Origin: Gammaproteobacteria bacterium | GTDB taxonomy: Bacteria; Pseudomonadota; Gammaproteobacteria; Steroidobacterales; Woeseiaceae | Length of the DNA: 64,000 bases | Direction of reading: 5' to 3' | NCBI GenBank assembly: GCA_029862045.1 | Contig: JAOTYE010000002.1 | Location: 124,001 to 188,000 of the forward strand | Part shown: positions 7,330 to 16,702 of the stretch, piece by piece | How the letters are laid out: every line of letters begins with the position of its first letter | How positions within the stretch are numbered: position 1 is the first letter of the stretch | Position numbers and translations under genes: made by a program | Notes under the pieces: generated by a model | The model's database searches: none | The model's input: only the letters and a program-made list of their open reading frames with translations | What the model was told of the DNA's origin: nothing

Positions 7330-9733
7330 CGCCTTTCGAGCTCTCCGCGAAGGTTCTTCGCAGCCCCGCGTAATGGATCAGCTGTTGTTCGACTCGACCG
7401 TTCACCGAATCCTCGGGAAACTCACCTGTGTCGTCGCGCTGGCCCGCCTCGACACCGGTCAATATGGAGAGTGCCTCGTCGACGCCCTTCACCGCGAAAA
7501 CGTTGAACTGCCCTTGTTCCACCGCTTCAACAACATCTTCGCGCAACATCAGGTGTTTGACATTGTCGTGTGGAATGATGACGCCGTGGCTTCCGTCGAG
7601 CCCTCGCTCTTTACAAAGATCGAAAAAGCCTTCGATCTTTTCGTTGACACCGCCGATCACTTGGACGCGGCCGAGCTGATTGGTCGAGCCGGTCACTGCG
7701 AAGTTCTGGCGGATAGGTACATCAGCGAGCGATGACAACAAGGCGCAAAGTTCGGCGACCGACGCGCTGTCACCCTCGACACCGCCATAAGATTGCTCGA
7801 AGACGATGTTTGCGTGCAGCGAAAGCGGGAGCTCTCTGGCGTAACGCGAGGACAGGGTAGCGGCCAGGATCATGACACCTTTTGAGTGAATGGGGCCGCC
7901 GAGCTCAACTTCACGCTCGATATCCACAACCCGACCCGAGCCAATTCTTGTGGTCGCCGTAATTCTGACTGGGTGCCCGAACCGATAGTCCCCAAGATCG
8001 GTCACTGACAGGCCATTGACCTGCCCGACACAACTGCCGTCGGTGTTGATGAGCAATGTATCGCGCCGGATCGCATCGAGGGTTCTCGAGCGCATTCGAC
8101 CCAGCCGGCGAGCCATCTCGTCAATCGCTTTCGCAACATCGCTCGCAGCGACGGTTTGAGCATCATGCTGCCGCGCCCAAAAGTCCGATTGCGTCAGCAG
8201 ATCCTCGAGGGAGCCCATGTGCATGGACAACCTTTCGCTGTCATCGGCTCGCCGGGCACGCTGTTCCACGATTTTTTGCATTGCGTCAAGGCCGAACGGC
8301 AGCAATTTCTTCTCGCGAATTCGGGTAGCAATGAGTGACGCATAGGCCTCGACATTTTCCCCGCTGCGCTCAAGGTCATCGTCAAGGTCGGCCGCCACCT
8401 TAAACAGGTCGCTGAACTCACTGTCGTAGATGGCCAGCAGGTGATACAGCCACCGTTCCCCGATCAGAATCACTTTGACATCGAGTGGAATCGGCTCGGG
8501 CTGTAATGTGGTCGTGCTGACGAAGCCATATGCCTCGCCCGGTGATTCGATACGAACCTTTTTGGCGAACAGCGCCTGCTTCAGGGCTTCCCAGGCGAAC
8601 GGACGGCTCAAAATTCGGTGCATATCCAGGATCAGGTAACCCCCATTGGCGGTCAGGAGCGCCCCAGGCCGGATCATGCGGAAGTCGGTAAAAAGGGCGC
8701 CCATCTCGGCGCGATGCTCAATTTTGCCGACGATATTGGTGTAGTTGGGGTTCGGCTCGAAAATGACCGGTGCAGCGTCTTCCTCATCGTGGCTGACGAC
8801 CAGGTTGACCTCGTACTGGCTGAACAACTGCGACGCATCGCGCCGCAAAAACGGTAATGGTGCGGACTCTGATGCCTGGAAGTCATCGGCATTCTCAATA
8901 ATGTTAGTGCGAACTTCGTCGAGGTAAGCAACAACGGCAGGCAGAGTGTCGTATTTCTCCATCAGCTCGGTGAGTGACACGCCGACGGCATGCTCGATGA
9001 CTTTGCGATTGAGGGCTTTGACCCGTGCCCGGTGCCTCTTCTGCAGTTTCGGAATCTGCTCAATGTGCGTTTGCAGTTCTTCGCTCAAACGCTCAATGGA
9101 TTCCCGAACTGCCTTGCGTTCCGCAGCGGGTCGCTTGGAAAACACTTTTTCATCGATGACTTTGCCGTCACGTACCGGAGCCAGCACATAACCTGTTGCA
9201 GTTTGCAGAACGGCGATGTTTTCAATTTCGGCGCGATCTTCAAGGCTCTTCGCATGCGCTTCGACTTCTTTTTGGGTTTTCTCTTCAACAGTTTTCAACT
9301 GCGCACGATAGTCATCACTCTCAAACGCAGCGGGAATAGCGGCGCGTAGATCCTCGATCAGGTCGAGCATGTCCTTGCGAAATTGTCGGCCGCGTCCTGG
9401 TGGAAAATGCAGATTATGCGGTCTTTCAGGATCGGCAAAGTTATTGACGTAGCACCAGTCGCCAGGCGGCGATTCGCTTGCTGCACGCTCTTTGGCCAGT
9501 TCTTCGGCGAGGCCATGCCGGTTGCTGCCCGTGGGACCAAGCACGAACACGTTGTGACCGTCGTCCCGAATCTGGAGACCGAAGCGTATGGCGTCGATAG
9601 CGCGTTGTTGTCCGAGCCGCCGCGCTTCGGGAGGAAAATCGGCGCTGGTCTCGACACCCGCGGCCTGCAGATCGCACGATTTCCGCAACTCGTTGGTCGA
9701 GACCTCGAATTCACTGAACGCACTGCTATTCAT
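7316..9733 (-). CDS. LonB-like ATP-dependent protease (AAA_32 / Lon S16 domain)
   Basis: 805 residues from the chosen ATG at 9731-9733. It has an AAA region with a Walker A variant GPTGSNRHG, where the usual Lys is replaced, then a long helical insertion (about 150-330) typical of Lon-related proteases of this subgroup. The C-terminal S16 protease domain carries EGDSAS with catalytic Ser656 and GGVNEKIEG with Lys699. The 43-residue Ser-Lys spacing equals that of E. coli Lon. Function: ATP-dependent protein degradation in the cytoplasm. The frame is open to 10249, but the upstream part is not protein-like and covers another gene. An alternative start lies at 9775; neither has a good ribosome binding site. 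Confidence 0.9.
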   Translation of the reverse strand: MNSSAFSEFEVSTNELRKSCDLQAAGVETSADFPPEARRLGQQRAIDAIRFGLQIRDDGHNVFVLGPTGSNRHGLAEELAKERAASESPPGDWCYVNNFADPERPHNLHFPPGRGRQFRKDMLDLIEDLRAAIPAAFESDDYRAQLKTVEEKTQKEVEAHAKSLEDRAEIENIAVLQTATGYVLAPVRDGKVIDEKVFSKRPAAERKAVRESIERLSEELQTHIEQIPKLQKRHRARVKALNRKVIEHAVGVSLTELMEKYDTLPAVVAYLDEVRTNIIENADDFQASESAPLPFLRRDASQLFSQYEVNLVVSHDEEDAAPVIFEPNPNYTNIVGKIEHRAEMGALFTDFRMIRPGALLTANGGYLILDMHRILSRPFAWEALKQALFAKKVRIESPGEAYGFVSTTTLQPEPIPLDVKVILIGERWLYHLLAIYDSEFSDLFKVAADLDDDLERSGENVEAYASLIATRIREKKLLPFGLDAMQKIVEQRARRADDSERLSMHMGSLEDLLTQSDFWARQHDAQTVAASDVAKAIDEMARRLGRMRSRTLDAIRRDTLLINTDGSCVGQVNGLSVTDLGDYRFGHPVRITATTRIGSGRVVDIEREVELGGPIHSKGVMILAATLSSRYARELPLSLHANIVFEQSYGGVEGDSASVAELCALLSSLADVPIRQNFAVTGSTNQLGRVQVIGGVNEKIEGFFDLCKERGLDGSHGVIIPHDNVKHLMLREDVVEAVEQGQFNVFAVKGVDEALSILTGVEAGQRDDTGEFPEDSVNGRVEQQLIHYAGLRRTFAESSKGDEKE

Positions 9734-9821
9734 TTGCCCAATACGCCGTCGATTATGGACCTTCTCTATGACCATGAGACCATAGGAGAGCAGCAAAATA
9801 TCTACGTGATAGCCACAACCG

Positions 9822-9938
9822 TCACGAGGTAGCCGAGATCGCCTGCCACCGGCCCTCGGATTCAAGTGAAGTCGTGCAGCCGGCGAGAAGCAACAAGGCG
9901 GCGCATGCCATGAAGAGAGCATGTTTGATTGCGCCCAT
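9822..9938 (-). CDS. Small lipoprotein, 38 residues
   Basis: From the ATG at 9936-9938 the frame reads MGAIKHALFMACAALLLLAG, then CTTSLESEGRW and stops at 9822-9824. The lipobox LLAGC gives a mature peptide of only about 18 residues. A good AGGAG lies six bases before the start. This is the entericidin-like size class, but I see no sequence match. It lies immediately upstream of the LonB-like gene on the same strand, 88 bases away, and may share its transcript. Confidence 0.6.
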   Translation of the reverse strand: MGAIKHALFMACAALLLLAGCTTSLESEGRWQAISATS

Positions 9939-10072
9939 GACGTACTCCTGTTGCCACCTATCAGTAACAGGTTAGACCGTTTTGGTTGCGTAGCATCCTG
10001 ATATCCAATCCGGTATTTACGGCATAAACTGACGCCAGTAGACAGAGAGGAGAATGGTCGCGGAGCGGGCTG

Positions 10073-10714
10073 ATGGCGGGTTATTCGAAATTGCGCGAGC
10101 GCATGGTTGCAGACCAGATCGCTCGACGCGGCGTGACCTCGAAACTCGTTCTCGATGCGATGCGCAATGTACCCCGTGAGCGATTCTTGCCGAAAGGACA
10201 AGGCATTCTCGCGTACGACGACTCGCCGCTGCCTATCGGCAAAGGTCAAACGATTTCGCAGCCCTATGTCGTGGCCTACATGACGGAAAGCCTCGCCCTT
10301 AAGGGTGGCGAGAGGGTGCTTGAGATCGGCACGGGGTCAGGATATGCGGCGGCAGTTCTTGCTGAAATAGCGGCTGAGGTCTACACGATAGAACGCATCG
10401 AGCGACTCGCGACAATGGCGAGCGCAGTTCTCGACGACCTCGGTTACGACAACGTGCACGTGCAGCATAGCGACGGAACACTCGGCTGGCCCGAACACGC
10501 ACCGTTCGATGGCATCGTGGTAGCGGCCGGAAGCTCCAAGGTTCCGGCGGCACTTAAGCGACAGCTCAAGAAAGGCGGGCACTTGGTCATACCGATCGGC
10601 AAGAACAAGTGGTACCAGGAGCTTGTCCGGGTTACCAGGGTCGCAGAAGACGAGTTCGAAACAGAAGAATTGTTACCGGTTCGCTTCGTCCCTCTCGTCG
10701 GTGAAGAAGGCTGA
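10073..10714 (+). CDS. pcm: Protein-L-isoaspartate O-methyltransferase
   Basis: 213 residues, the normal Pcm length. Repairs damaged proteins by SAM-dependent methylation of L-isoaspartyl residues in the cytoplasm. The SAM-binding motif I VLEIGTGSGYAAAVLA, the upstream FLP...AYDDSPLPIGKGQTISQP signature and the motif DGIVVAAGSSKVP are all intact. It is divergent from the small lipoprotein/LonB genes. In many gammaproteobacteria pcm lies with surE, nlpD and rpoS; that context is absent here. Confidence 0.95.
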   Translation: MAGYSKLRERMVADQIARRGVTSKLVLDAMRNVPRERFLPKGQGILAYDDSPLPIGKGQTISQPYVVAYMTESLALKGGERVLEIGTGSGYAAAVLAEIAAEVYTIERIERLATMASAVLDDLGYDNVHVQHSDGTLGWPEHAPFDGIVVAAGSSKVPAALKRQLKKGGHLVIPIGKNKWYQELVRVTRVAEDEFETEELLPVRFVPLVGEEG

Positions 10715-10876
10715 TCCTCCGCGTTTGAGTCATTGCACAGGTGATGTTCGTCGTCGTGTGCCCGCAATGACCCTGACGAGACGCTAAGATGTTGAATTGA
10801 CGAGGCAAGCAATGATATGTAGCTAGCCTCTCGATTTCACTATCAAAAAGGCACCCAACATCATGATAAATATCGG

Positions 10877-11564
10877 CTAAAACGGTACCCTTGGGGAGTA
10901 CGGCATAAAGGGCTCAATGAATGCAATGGGCTTAATGCCGTATAGAAAATCGTACACAGCTGGACTCCAGGCAGAACCAAAACTAACGCCTGCCAAGCCG
11001 ATGACGATCGCCGCAACACCCAACATCAGAAAATGTATCTGACCTGTACCACCGGTGCTTGATGATGTTGCCGATTTTGGCAATCGTTTGCAGAAGCCTC
11101 CATTGCGTGGGCGTCAGGCGACTGCGGCCGAATTTGAAGGACGTCAGCACCATCGCGGTAAGCAACGCATAACCCACGACGCCCTCAACGACATCGCTGA
11201 GCACATAAACTTCGCTAACGTAATAGTCCGTATGGATCCCAGTCAGCCACAGGATAAAAAATGCCTGCCAACCCATCGCTGCTGCAAAACACAGCCCAAT
11301 GAATTTTCGATTGCGCAATAGCCAGCGACTGAATGATCTTGGAAAAACAACCTGCAGGGAGGAGGCGGCAAAGGCCAGATACAGCCACGGCACCGCGCAG
11401 CGTACCGAGAGCTGAATCATCGACGAGGCCCCTTCGGCGCGGGACAGGTCAGCGCGTGTCATGGCCAGCACCATCACCAGGGATATCGGTACCGTTATCA
11501 GCCAGAACAGATTCCAACTATTGATCGTTTTGCTTTTCAGCATTGCGTTCAGATCTGCACTCAT
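10877..11564 (-). pseudogene. Multi-pass membrane protein gene with a frameshift (ferric-reductase-like fold suspected)
   Basis: The segment 11564-about 11050 encodes five or so membrane helices ending WRLLQTIAKIGNIIKHRWYR. In that frame the sequence then loses membrane character and ends at 10983. One base over, the frame continues IHFLMLGVAAIVIGLAGV and a natural C-terminus to 10877. One extra base near 11040-11050 explains both. The arrangement (RNRKFIGLCFAAAMGWQAFF, WRLLQTI) recalls ferric-reductase-like/MsrQ proteins, but the usual haem histidine after the GL-F motif is not there. Either a real frameshift or a sequencing error. Confidence 0.6.
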
Positions 11565-11669
11565 TGATTCAACGGCTCATCACTCGTGGTCTTGTAGCCT
11601 AACGTAGAGACTGCCGTCGTGGCGATCGTCCGGCCCTATAGGCACGGCTGGCATTGCGTTTGCTCTTGT

Positions 11670-12644
11670 CTATTTCCAGTCGTACTCGGCAACTAAAGGG
11701 CGGTGCCGGCCAGTTCGCCCTGATGTGCCATTGTCGAGGCCGTACTTCTCCAGCGCTTCGGCATCGAGATTCTCGGTGTCGAGAATAAGGCCCGAGCGCA
11801 TCTCAAGGGATTGTGGACAGTAAAATTGAAAATCGAGCCTTCCAGACGGGAAGGGCATGCCGCGACCGTCCCACGTCCAGTCAACGTCGCTTTCAGGATG
11901 ATTGAGTTCCGCTGCGCTCAGGCCTTCGTCACATATGCCGTAGGGCTCTTTTAATATCACGGCAGGAGCGGAACCGGTCACGAGGTTGAAGTCTCCGGCG
12001 ATGACCAGGCCATCTACCACCGTGCGCTCGAGAACCTGCTCGATGAGTCGCCGGATCTCGCGCGCCTCGACACGCCGCCGGTATTCCTGCCAGCTCTCGG
12101 CGTCATCACCGCAACACTGCAAATCGGTGATCACTGTTAAGAGACGCTTGCCGCCGGTGAAAATAATGGCAGCATTCACGGGAATGCCGAAGTCCATGCT
12201 CAAATGCGGGTTTTTCCGTTGCCAGTCAGACATGTGCTCGAGGATGTAGTGGCGATCGGCTTCGGGATACGGAACGATCGTCGAAAATTCCGGCAGCGTG
12301 TCCTGCGGTAAGCGGGTGGCAATCACATCACGCTGTCGGCCGCCACTTACGCCGACGTTAACGCTCCAGCTCGCATCGTCACCAGGTTGCAGGGCCGCGA
12401 GAGCCATAGTTAATTTCCCGATGTCGGCCCTTGGTGTCACTTCATCGAGAAGCACGATGTCAGGGTCGGCCCACCGCAGCAGGGATAGAAATTCCTCGGG
12501 CTCGTTCTCGAATGCATCGTTCGATATATTCCAGGACAGAATCCGGAATTCCTCTTCGGCAACGGGGCGTTCATCAGCCAGAGCCGATGCGCTCGCAAAA
12601 GCGAGTGTCAGAACTACCCAGCACGGTTTGATAACGGCTTTCAT
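11670..12644 (-). CDS. Exported endonuclease/exonuclease/phosphatase-family protein
   Basis: 324 residues with a cleavable signal peptide (cut near ALA-DE, residue 23). EEP-fold motifs are visible: FRILSWNIS, DIVLLDEV (metal-binding acid), VIAGDFNLVTGS (the GDxN motif) and GRHRPLVAEYD (catalytic His at the end). Such proteins cleave phosphodiesters in DNA, RNA or lipids; the substrate is not evident. The export signal suggests use of extracellular nucleic acid or phospholipid. Single gene, divergent from the exported protein at 12756. Confidence 0.87.
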   Translation of the reverse strand: MKAVIKPCWVVLTLAFASASALADERPVAEEEFRILSWNISNDAFENEPEEFLSLLRWADPDIVLLDEVTPRADIGKLTMALAALQPGDDASWSVNVGVSGGRQRDVIATRLPQDTLPEFSTIVPYPEADRHYILEHMSDWQRKNPHLSMDFGIPVNAAIIFTGGKRLLTVITDLQCCGDDAESWQEYRRRVEAREIRRLIEQVLERTVVDGLVIAGDFNLVTGSAPAVILKEPYGICDEGLSAAELNHPESDVDWTWDGRGMPFPSGRLDFQFYCPQSLEMRSGLILDTENLDAEALEKYGLDNGTSGRTGRHRPLVAEYDWK

Positions 12645-12755
12645 CGTGGCATTCTACCTGTAACGAGTCGAACACAGTCCTCCGGGACCTTCCTCTGCCA
12701 GGATTGCTACAATCGACGCCAGTCTCCGGTTTCCTGCTCTCGCAAAGGGCGTGGT

Positions 12756-14069
12756 ATGAATGTTCAAGGACACTACCGCGGTTCAATCCATGCCTTGATT
12801 GGCCGGGCAACTCTACTTGTGCTCGGCGCGGTTGTAGCGGTCTCACCCAACGGGGCTATTCAAGCCCAAGGCATTCCAGATCCGCCATCGAGCACCACGA
12901 AGTCGTCATCGGTTACCCAGGAATCACCACTGCCCGGTTCGGACGCGCCGATGTCCGAGGCTCTTAGGGCATCCATCAGGAAGGTCGTCTTAATGCCGGG
13001 CGAGAGTCCCACTAACGAGGCGATCAGCGGTAGTTACAATAAATCCACTGCGGGCCTTTATGGCGGAATGGTAACTGGATCGACAATGGGTACGATTCAA
13101 AAAGACGTTGGCGAGGTAAACGTCAGGGTGCCGATACCGATTCTGACGCTCCCTGGCATGATTGCCGGTGGTGTTGCGGGTGCGACCCAGCGTGAGATTC
13201 AGGAATTTCGGGACGCGCTAACAGAGGACCTGGCTGAGGCGTCGAGCCAGCAACTCAGCAATGAAAAGATCGCGGCGGACGTGTATTCGGAGATACGAAC
13301 GTTACCGAATCTGGACCCACAGCTGTTCGCGCCTACAACGCCAGTTCCAGGTGATGCCGATGCGATCCTGTATGTCAGTATCAAAGGTGTCGCAATCGAC
13401 GTTCAGGGCAACGAGGCGATAATCACCACCTTGGCAAACGCGACAATGTATCGCCGCAGTGATGCAACGGACGTGTACGAACGGGCGATTCAGTATCAGG
13501 ATCGGGACACTTTGAGTAACTGGATTGAGAACGACAACGCTGTGTGGCGGGACTATGCCAACTTTGCGCGACATTACATCGGGCGCGAGATATCAGCTGA
13601 GGTATTCGACTCCGTCGCACTGAAGCACACGTTGCTACCAAAGAAATCCAGCAACGTTAGCCTCGTCAAAAGAAACAAATGGAACGGCACCAGCAAGTCG
13701 CTGAGTCCGACCCTTGCCTGGGAACTGAACTTGCCTGGTGACGATACGGACCCCGCGTGGGCAAGCGGGATTGACGAATCGGATATTTACTACGACGTAG
13801 AAATCTACGATTTGCGCAAGCCGGTTTACTCAAGGAAACAAATTCAGGAACCTTCTCACGCCGTCGCCACAAAACTGGAGGCATGCCAAACATACCGTTG
13901 GTCCGTGCGGCCGTCGTATCACGTTGGTGGTGACATCAAGTATGGCCCGTGGATGAGATCCGATGCGAACAGTGGTAGCGGAAACGGCAACGTGGGTATA
14001 AAAGCGTCAGACGCGCCAGCATACCTGTACGATTTTGCGTCGCTTAAGATCAAGTGCGGCAGCAAGTAG
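12756..14069 (+). CDS. Large exported protein of unknown function
   Basis: 437 residues. The N-terminus has a hydrophobic segment (about 13-37) ending AIQAQG, fitting a signal peptide. A glycine-rich stretch near residues 85-145 (GGMVTGSTMGTI, LPGMIAGGVAGATQ) could insert in membrane. The C-terminal part, with LSPTLAWELNLPGDD, YDVEIYDLRKPVY and CQTYRWSVRPSY, is like a fibronectin-type/FlgD-like beta sandwich. No enzymatic motif is seen. Confidence 0.75.
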   Translation: MNVQGHYRGSIHALIGRATLLVLGAVVAVSPNGAIQAQGIPDPPSSTTKSSSVTQESPLPGSDAPMSEALRASIRKVVLMPGESPTNEAISGSYNKSTAGLYGGMVTGSTMGTIQKDVGEVNVRVPIPILTLPGMIAGGVAGATQREIQEFRDALTEDLAEASSQQLSNEKIAADVYSEIRTLPNLDPQLFAPTTPVPGDADAILYVSIKGVAIDVQGNEAIITTLANATMYRRSDATDVYERAIQYQDRDTLSNWIENDNAVWRDYANFARHYIGREISAEVFDSVALKHTLLPKKSSNVSLVKRNKWNGTSKSLSPTLAWELNLPGDDTDPAWASGIDESDIYYDVEIYDLRKPVYSRKQIQEPSHAVATKLEACQTYRWSVRPSYHVGGDIKYGPWMRSDANSGSGNGNVGIKASDAPAYLYDFASLKIKCGSK

Positions 14070-14188
14070 CTGTAATTTTCTGATGCCTTGTTACTGACAT
14101 ACAGGACCGCATTGGTATCAGCGTAGGCCAAAGTCGCGGTAAGTCCGAGAAGAATCAAGGCGCCTGTGATGCAAAGCAAGCATTTCAT
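14070..14188 (-). pseudogene. 5' remnant of an exported-protein gene (signal peptide only)
   Basis: From the ATG at about 14188 the minus strand encodes MRMKCLLCITGALILLGL followed by TATLAYADTNAVLYVSNKAS, a textbook signal peptide with an AYA-D cut site and a start resembling secreted beta-propeller proteins. The frame then runs into the antisense of the convergent gene ending at 14069, so the body of the protein is missing. I read it as a truncated gene whose 3' part was deleted. Confidence 0.4.
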
Positions 14189-14474
14189 GCGCATCGTGAC
14201 TGCAATGGTTCTTCTCATCATCGACTCCCGCAGCAGGGCAAAAGTAGCATGCCCGATACTTGTTATAGACAGAATTAATGGAAAAGGTTACAAGAGCGTA
14301 TCTGAAAAGTACCTGATGAAAGTCGAGAAACCGCTCGAGGAACTTGCCGACATGCTTTCGTCAGTCATCAAAGGCGGCAGCATCATGTCGAAAGTGCTCG
14401 ACGACAGACACATCCTGCCGAATCAGCTAATGCACTACAGGAGCTACATCCGGTTGGTGTTTGGGGATGCCTGA
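14166..14474 (+). CDS. Small hypothetical protein (doubtful)
   Basis: 102-residue frame. The second half (VEKPLEELADMLSSVIKGG and LPNQLMHYRSYIRLVFGDA) has a natural helical composition. The first 30 residues overlap the antisense signal-peptide remnant, so the true start may be internal. Weak ribosome binding site, no family recognised. It lies in a 410-base gap between convergent genes. Confidence 0.35.
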   Translation: MMQSKHFMRIVTAMVLLIIDSRSRAKVACPILVIDRINGKGYKSVSEKYLMKVEKPLEELADMLSSVIKGGSIMSKVLDDRHILPNQLMHYRSYIRLVFGDA

Positions 14475-14479
14475 ATCGA

Positions 14480-16702
14480 TCAGGTGCTTTCAGCAAGCGC
14501 CCTGAGCTCATCCCAGTTGCCGCTTTGTTCCACCTGGGCAAGGCGCTGTTGCATTGCCGTGACGGCATCGTCGAGCTCGCTGACCATCGCCTGGAACCCG
14601 GGTTGACCGCGTAGCGAATTCAGGTAGGGGTCGATCGCCAGAGGCCAGCCGTTCGAGGCGACGGTTCCCCGGAATCCTTCATCGATCGCGTCACGGAGCG
14701 CGGCAAGTGCCTCAAGAGTCTTGCCCTGCAAGGCCAGGATTTGCACATCGCGTATGCCGTGCCCGGCGAGCCCGATTCGGGGCAGCGTTCGAACGACATT
14801 CATCGCCGTTTCGAGCAGTGTATCCGCACGCTTATTCTCGCCGAGGTTTTGCAGAATAAACGCGTAGCGGATCAGATTGCCCACGTTGAACGCATCGACC
14901 TCCGGGTCTGCATCTGCCACAAACTCCGGATTGCGAAGCTCGGCGTACTTGCGCGCTTTGTCGAAGTCGCCGGCAAACACCGCAAAAGCAGCAATCAGAC
15001 TGAGTTGAAACTGCCTGGGGTTCTCGAGTCCCTCGATCGAGTTCTCAATGATTTCGATCGCGCCTGCGAAATCGCCTTGAAATGCCTTCTCCATGCCGAG
15101 GCCAAGCTCGTACAATGGATGGCCGGCCGTTACACCGACAAAGAGCTCGGCGACCTTGTCGTAGTCGCCGAACTCGATATACGCACCAACCATCGATGCA
15201 CCGCCGATCGGATCGGTACTCAGTTCCAGACCTTTCATTCCCCAGGCGACAGCCTCGTCCATCCGACCGAGGCCTTGCAAATGCTGCGCCAGATTCTGGT
15301 AAGCCGTCGGCCATTCGGGATGAATCTCGATCGCCTTGACATACAAGTCGACCGCTTCGTCATTCTGGCCACGCAGTGCGTACAGACCCGGAAGATTGGC
15401 ATAAGGAATCTTGCCCAGCGGGTCTACGCGAAGTGATTCATGAAAGAGCTCGATTGCCTCCTCAATTCGCTGCTGTGCTGCCCGGGTGGAGCCAAACCAC
15501 ATGTAGGCGCTCGCATTGTTCGGGTTGAGCTGCAGCGCCGAGACGAAGCAGGCCTCGGCTTCCTCGAGCCCGGGACCGCTGCGCGTTTCCTCCCACATCT
15601 TGTGCTTCAACAGGCCGAGCGAGGCGTGTGCGTCCGCGAGCTCGGGATTCAGCGATAGCGCGTTATCGAGCGACGTCCCGGCAACATCGAAGGCTTCATC
15701 TGGCGAGATCGCCTGATGATTGTTCAACAGAAGCAGCGCGCTGTCGGCGAGACCTGCATAGGCATCGGCATAATCCGGGTCCAGTGCGATGGCTCCTTCG
15801 AACTGCTCGCGCGCCTTTAACAGGGTGTCGAGGCGCCGCTTATAGAGGTTGTCACGACCCTGCGTGTAAAGGTTGTAAGCGGCCAGGCTGTTGGTGGGTA
15901 TGTTCGCCAGACGCAACTGTTCTTCGTCGGTGAGTGTCGCTTGCAGCGCCCGCGTAATTTCTTCAGAAATCTGGCTCTGTATCGTAAACAAATTGACCGT
16001 ATTGAGTTGCCGGTCGTAGGACTTCGCCCAGATATGTTCGTCGGTCGATGCATCAATGAGCTGCGCATTGATTCGTACACTGTCGCCCGCCCGTTGCACG
16101 GCGCCTTCGAGGACTGTCCCGACGCCGAGTTCTTCTGCGATTTGCCGCAGGTTCTTGGTGGTGTCCCGATATTCCATCATCGATGTGCGGGAGATCACTT
16201 TCAGCGCTGCAACGTTGGCAAGGCGGGTCAGCAAGTCGTCATGGATGCCATCGGCAAACAACTGGTTCTCCGGGTCCGTACTGCGACTCGTGAAGGGCAG
16301 GACGGCGATCGACAAGCGGTCGCCGGCCGCCAGCGGCACGTCAGGAGCATCCCGCATGCCGGTGACATTTAAGGTCACGGATACTCCGAGCGCAATAACG
16401 AGCAATGCGATGAAGATGAAGTCCAGTCTTCGGCCGGTCTGTGGCGTAATCGACTCCGAACGATCGACGTTCTTCTCGAGCTTGACCCCTTCGGGCGTGA
16501 CCTCGAAGATCCAGGCCATCACCAGCGACGCGAGAAAACCCGCGACGACGACAATGACGTAGGTCTGAAACGCCGATTCCGACGCGCCGAAGGTCGGCAA
16601 CAGCACTGAGCCCGCCTCGATGATGATCCAGGCGACCACGGCATAGGTGGCTGCAACGCGCAATACGTTGCGGCGCTTGAGTTCTGATAAGAATGAGGTC
16701 AT
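14480..16702 (-). CDS. Membrane-anchored FlgO/TolB-like and TPR protein
   Basis: 740 residues from MTSFLSELKRR (ATG at 16702). Two membrane segments lie at residues 17-38 and 46-65, a third near 95-115. Then comes a FlgO/adenylate-cyclase-associated domain (SIAVLPFTSRSTDPENQLFA to EHIWAKSYDRQL, about 130-240), followed by about ten TPR-like repeats to the C-terminus (AREQFEGAIALDPDYADAYA is a clear one). This is the output half of the CadC-like/TPR regulators but without a DNA-binding domain. It probably works by protein-protein contacts at the inner membrane. The N-terminal module matches that of the regulator at 5260-5892. Confidence 0.85.
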   Translation of the reverse strand: MTSFLSELKRRNVLRVAATYAVVAWIIIEAGSVLLPTFGASESAFQTYVIVVVAGFLASLVMAWIFEVTPEGVKLEKNVDRSESITPQTGRRLDFIFIALLVIALGVSVTLNVTGMRDAPDVPLAAGDRLSIAVLPFTSRSTDPENQLFADGIHDDLLTRLANVAALKVISRTSMMEYRDTTKNLRQIAEELGVGTVLEGAVQRAGDSVRINAQLIDASTDEHIWAKSYDRQLNTVNLFTIQSQISEEITRALQATLTDEEQLRLANIPTNSLAAYNLYTQGRDNLYKRRLDTLLKAREQFEGAIALDPDYADAYAGLADSALLLLNNHQAISPDEAFDVAGTSLDNALSLNPELADAHASLGLLKHKMWEETRSGPGLEEAEACFVSALQLNPNNASAYMWFGSTRAAQQRIEEAIELFHESLRVDPLGKIPYANLPGLYALRGQNDEAVDLYVKAIEIHPEWPTAYQNLAQHLQGLGRMDEAVAWGMKGLELSTDPIGGASMVGAYIEFGDYDKVAELFVGVTAGHPLYELGLGMEKAFQGDFAGAIEIIENSIEGLENPRQFQLSLIAAFAVFAGDFDKARKYAELRNPEFVADADPEVDAFNVGNLIRYAFILQNLGENKRADTLLETAMNVVRTLPRIGLAGHGIRDVQILALQGKTLEALAALRDAIDEGFRGTVASNGWPLAIDPYLNSLRGQPGFQAMVSELDDAVTAMQQRLAQVEQSGNWDELRALAEST

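Noticed and set aside
9739-10249. N-terminal extension of the LonB-like frame to 10249
   Set aside because: The extra 172 residues are not protein-like, cover the small lipoprotein gene in another frame and the start of pcm on the other strand.
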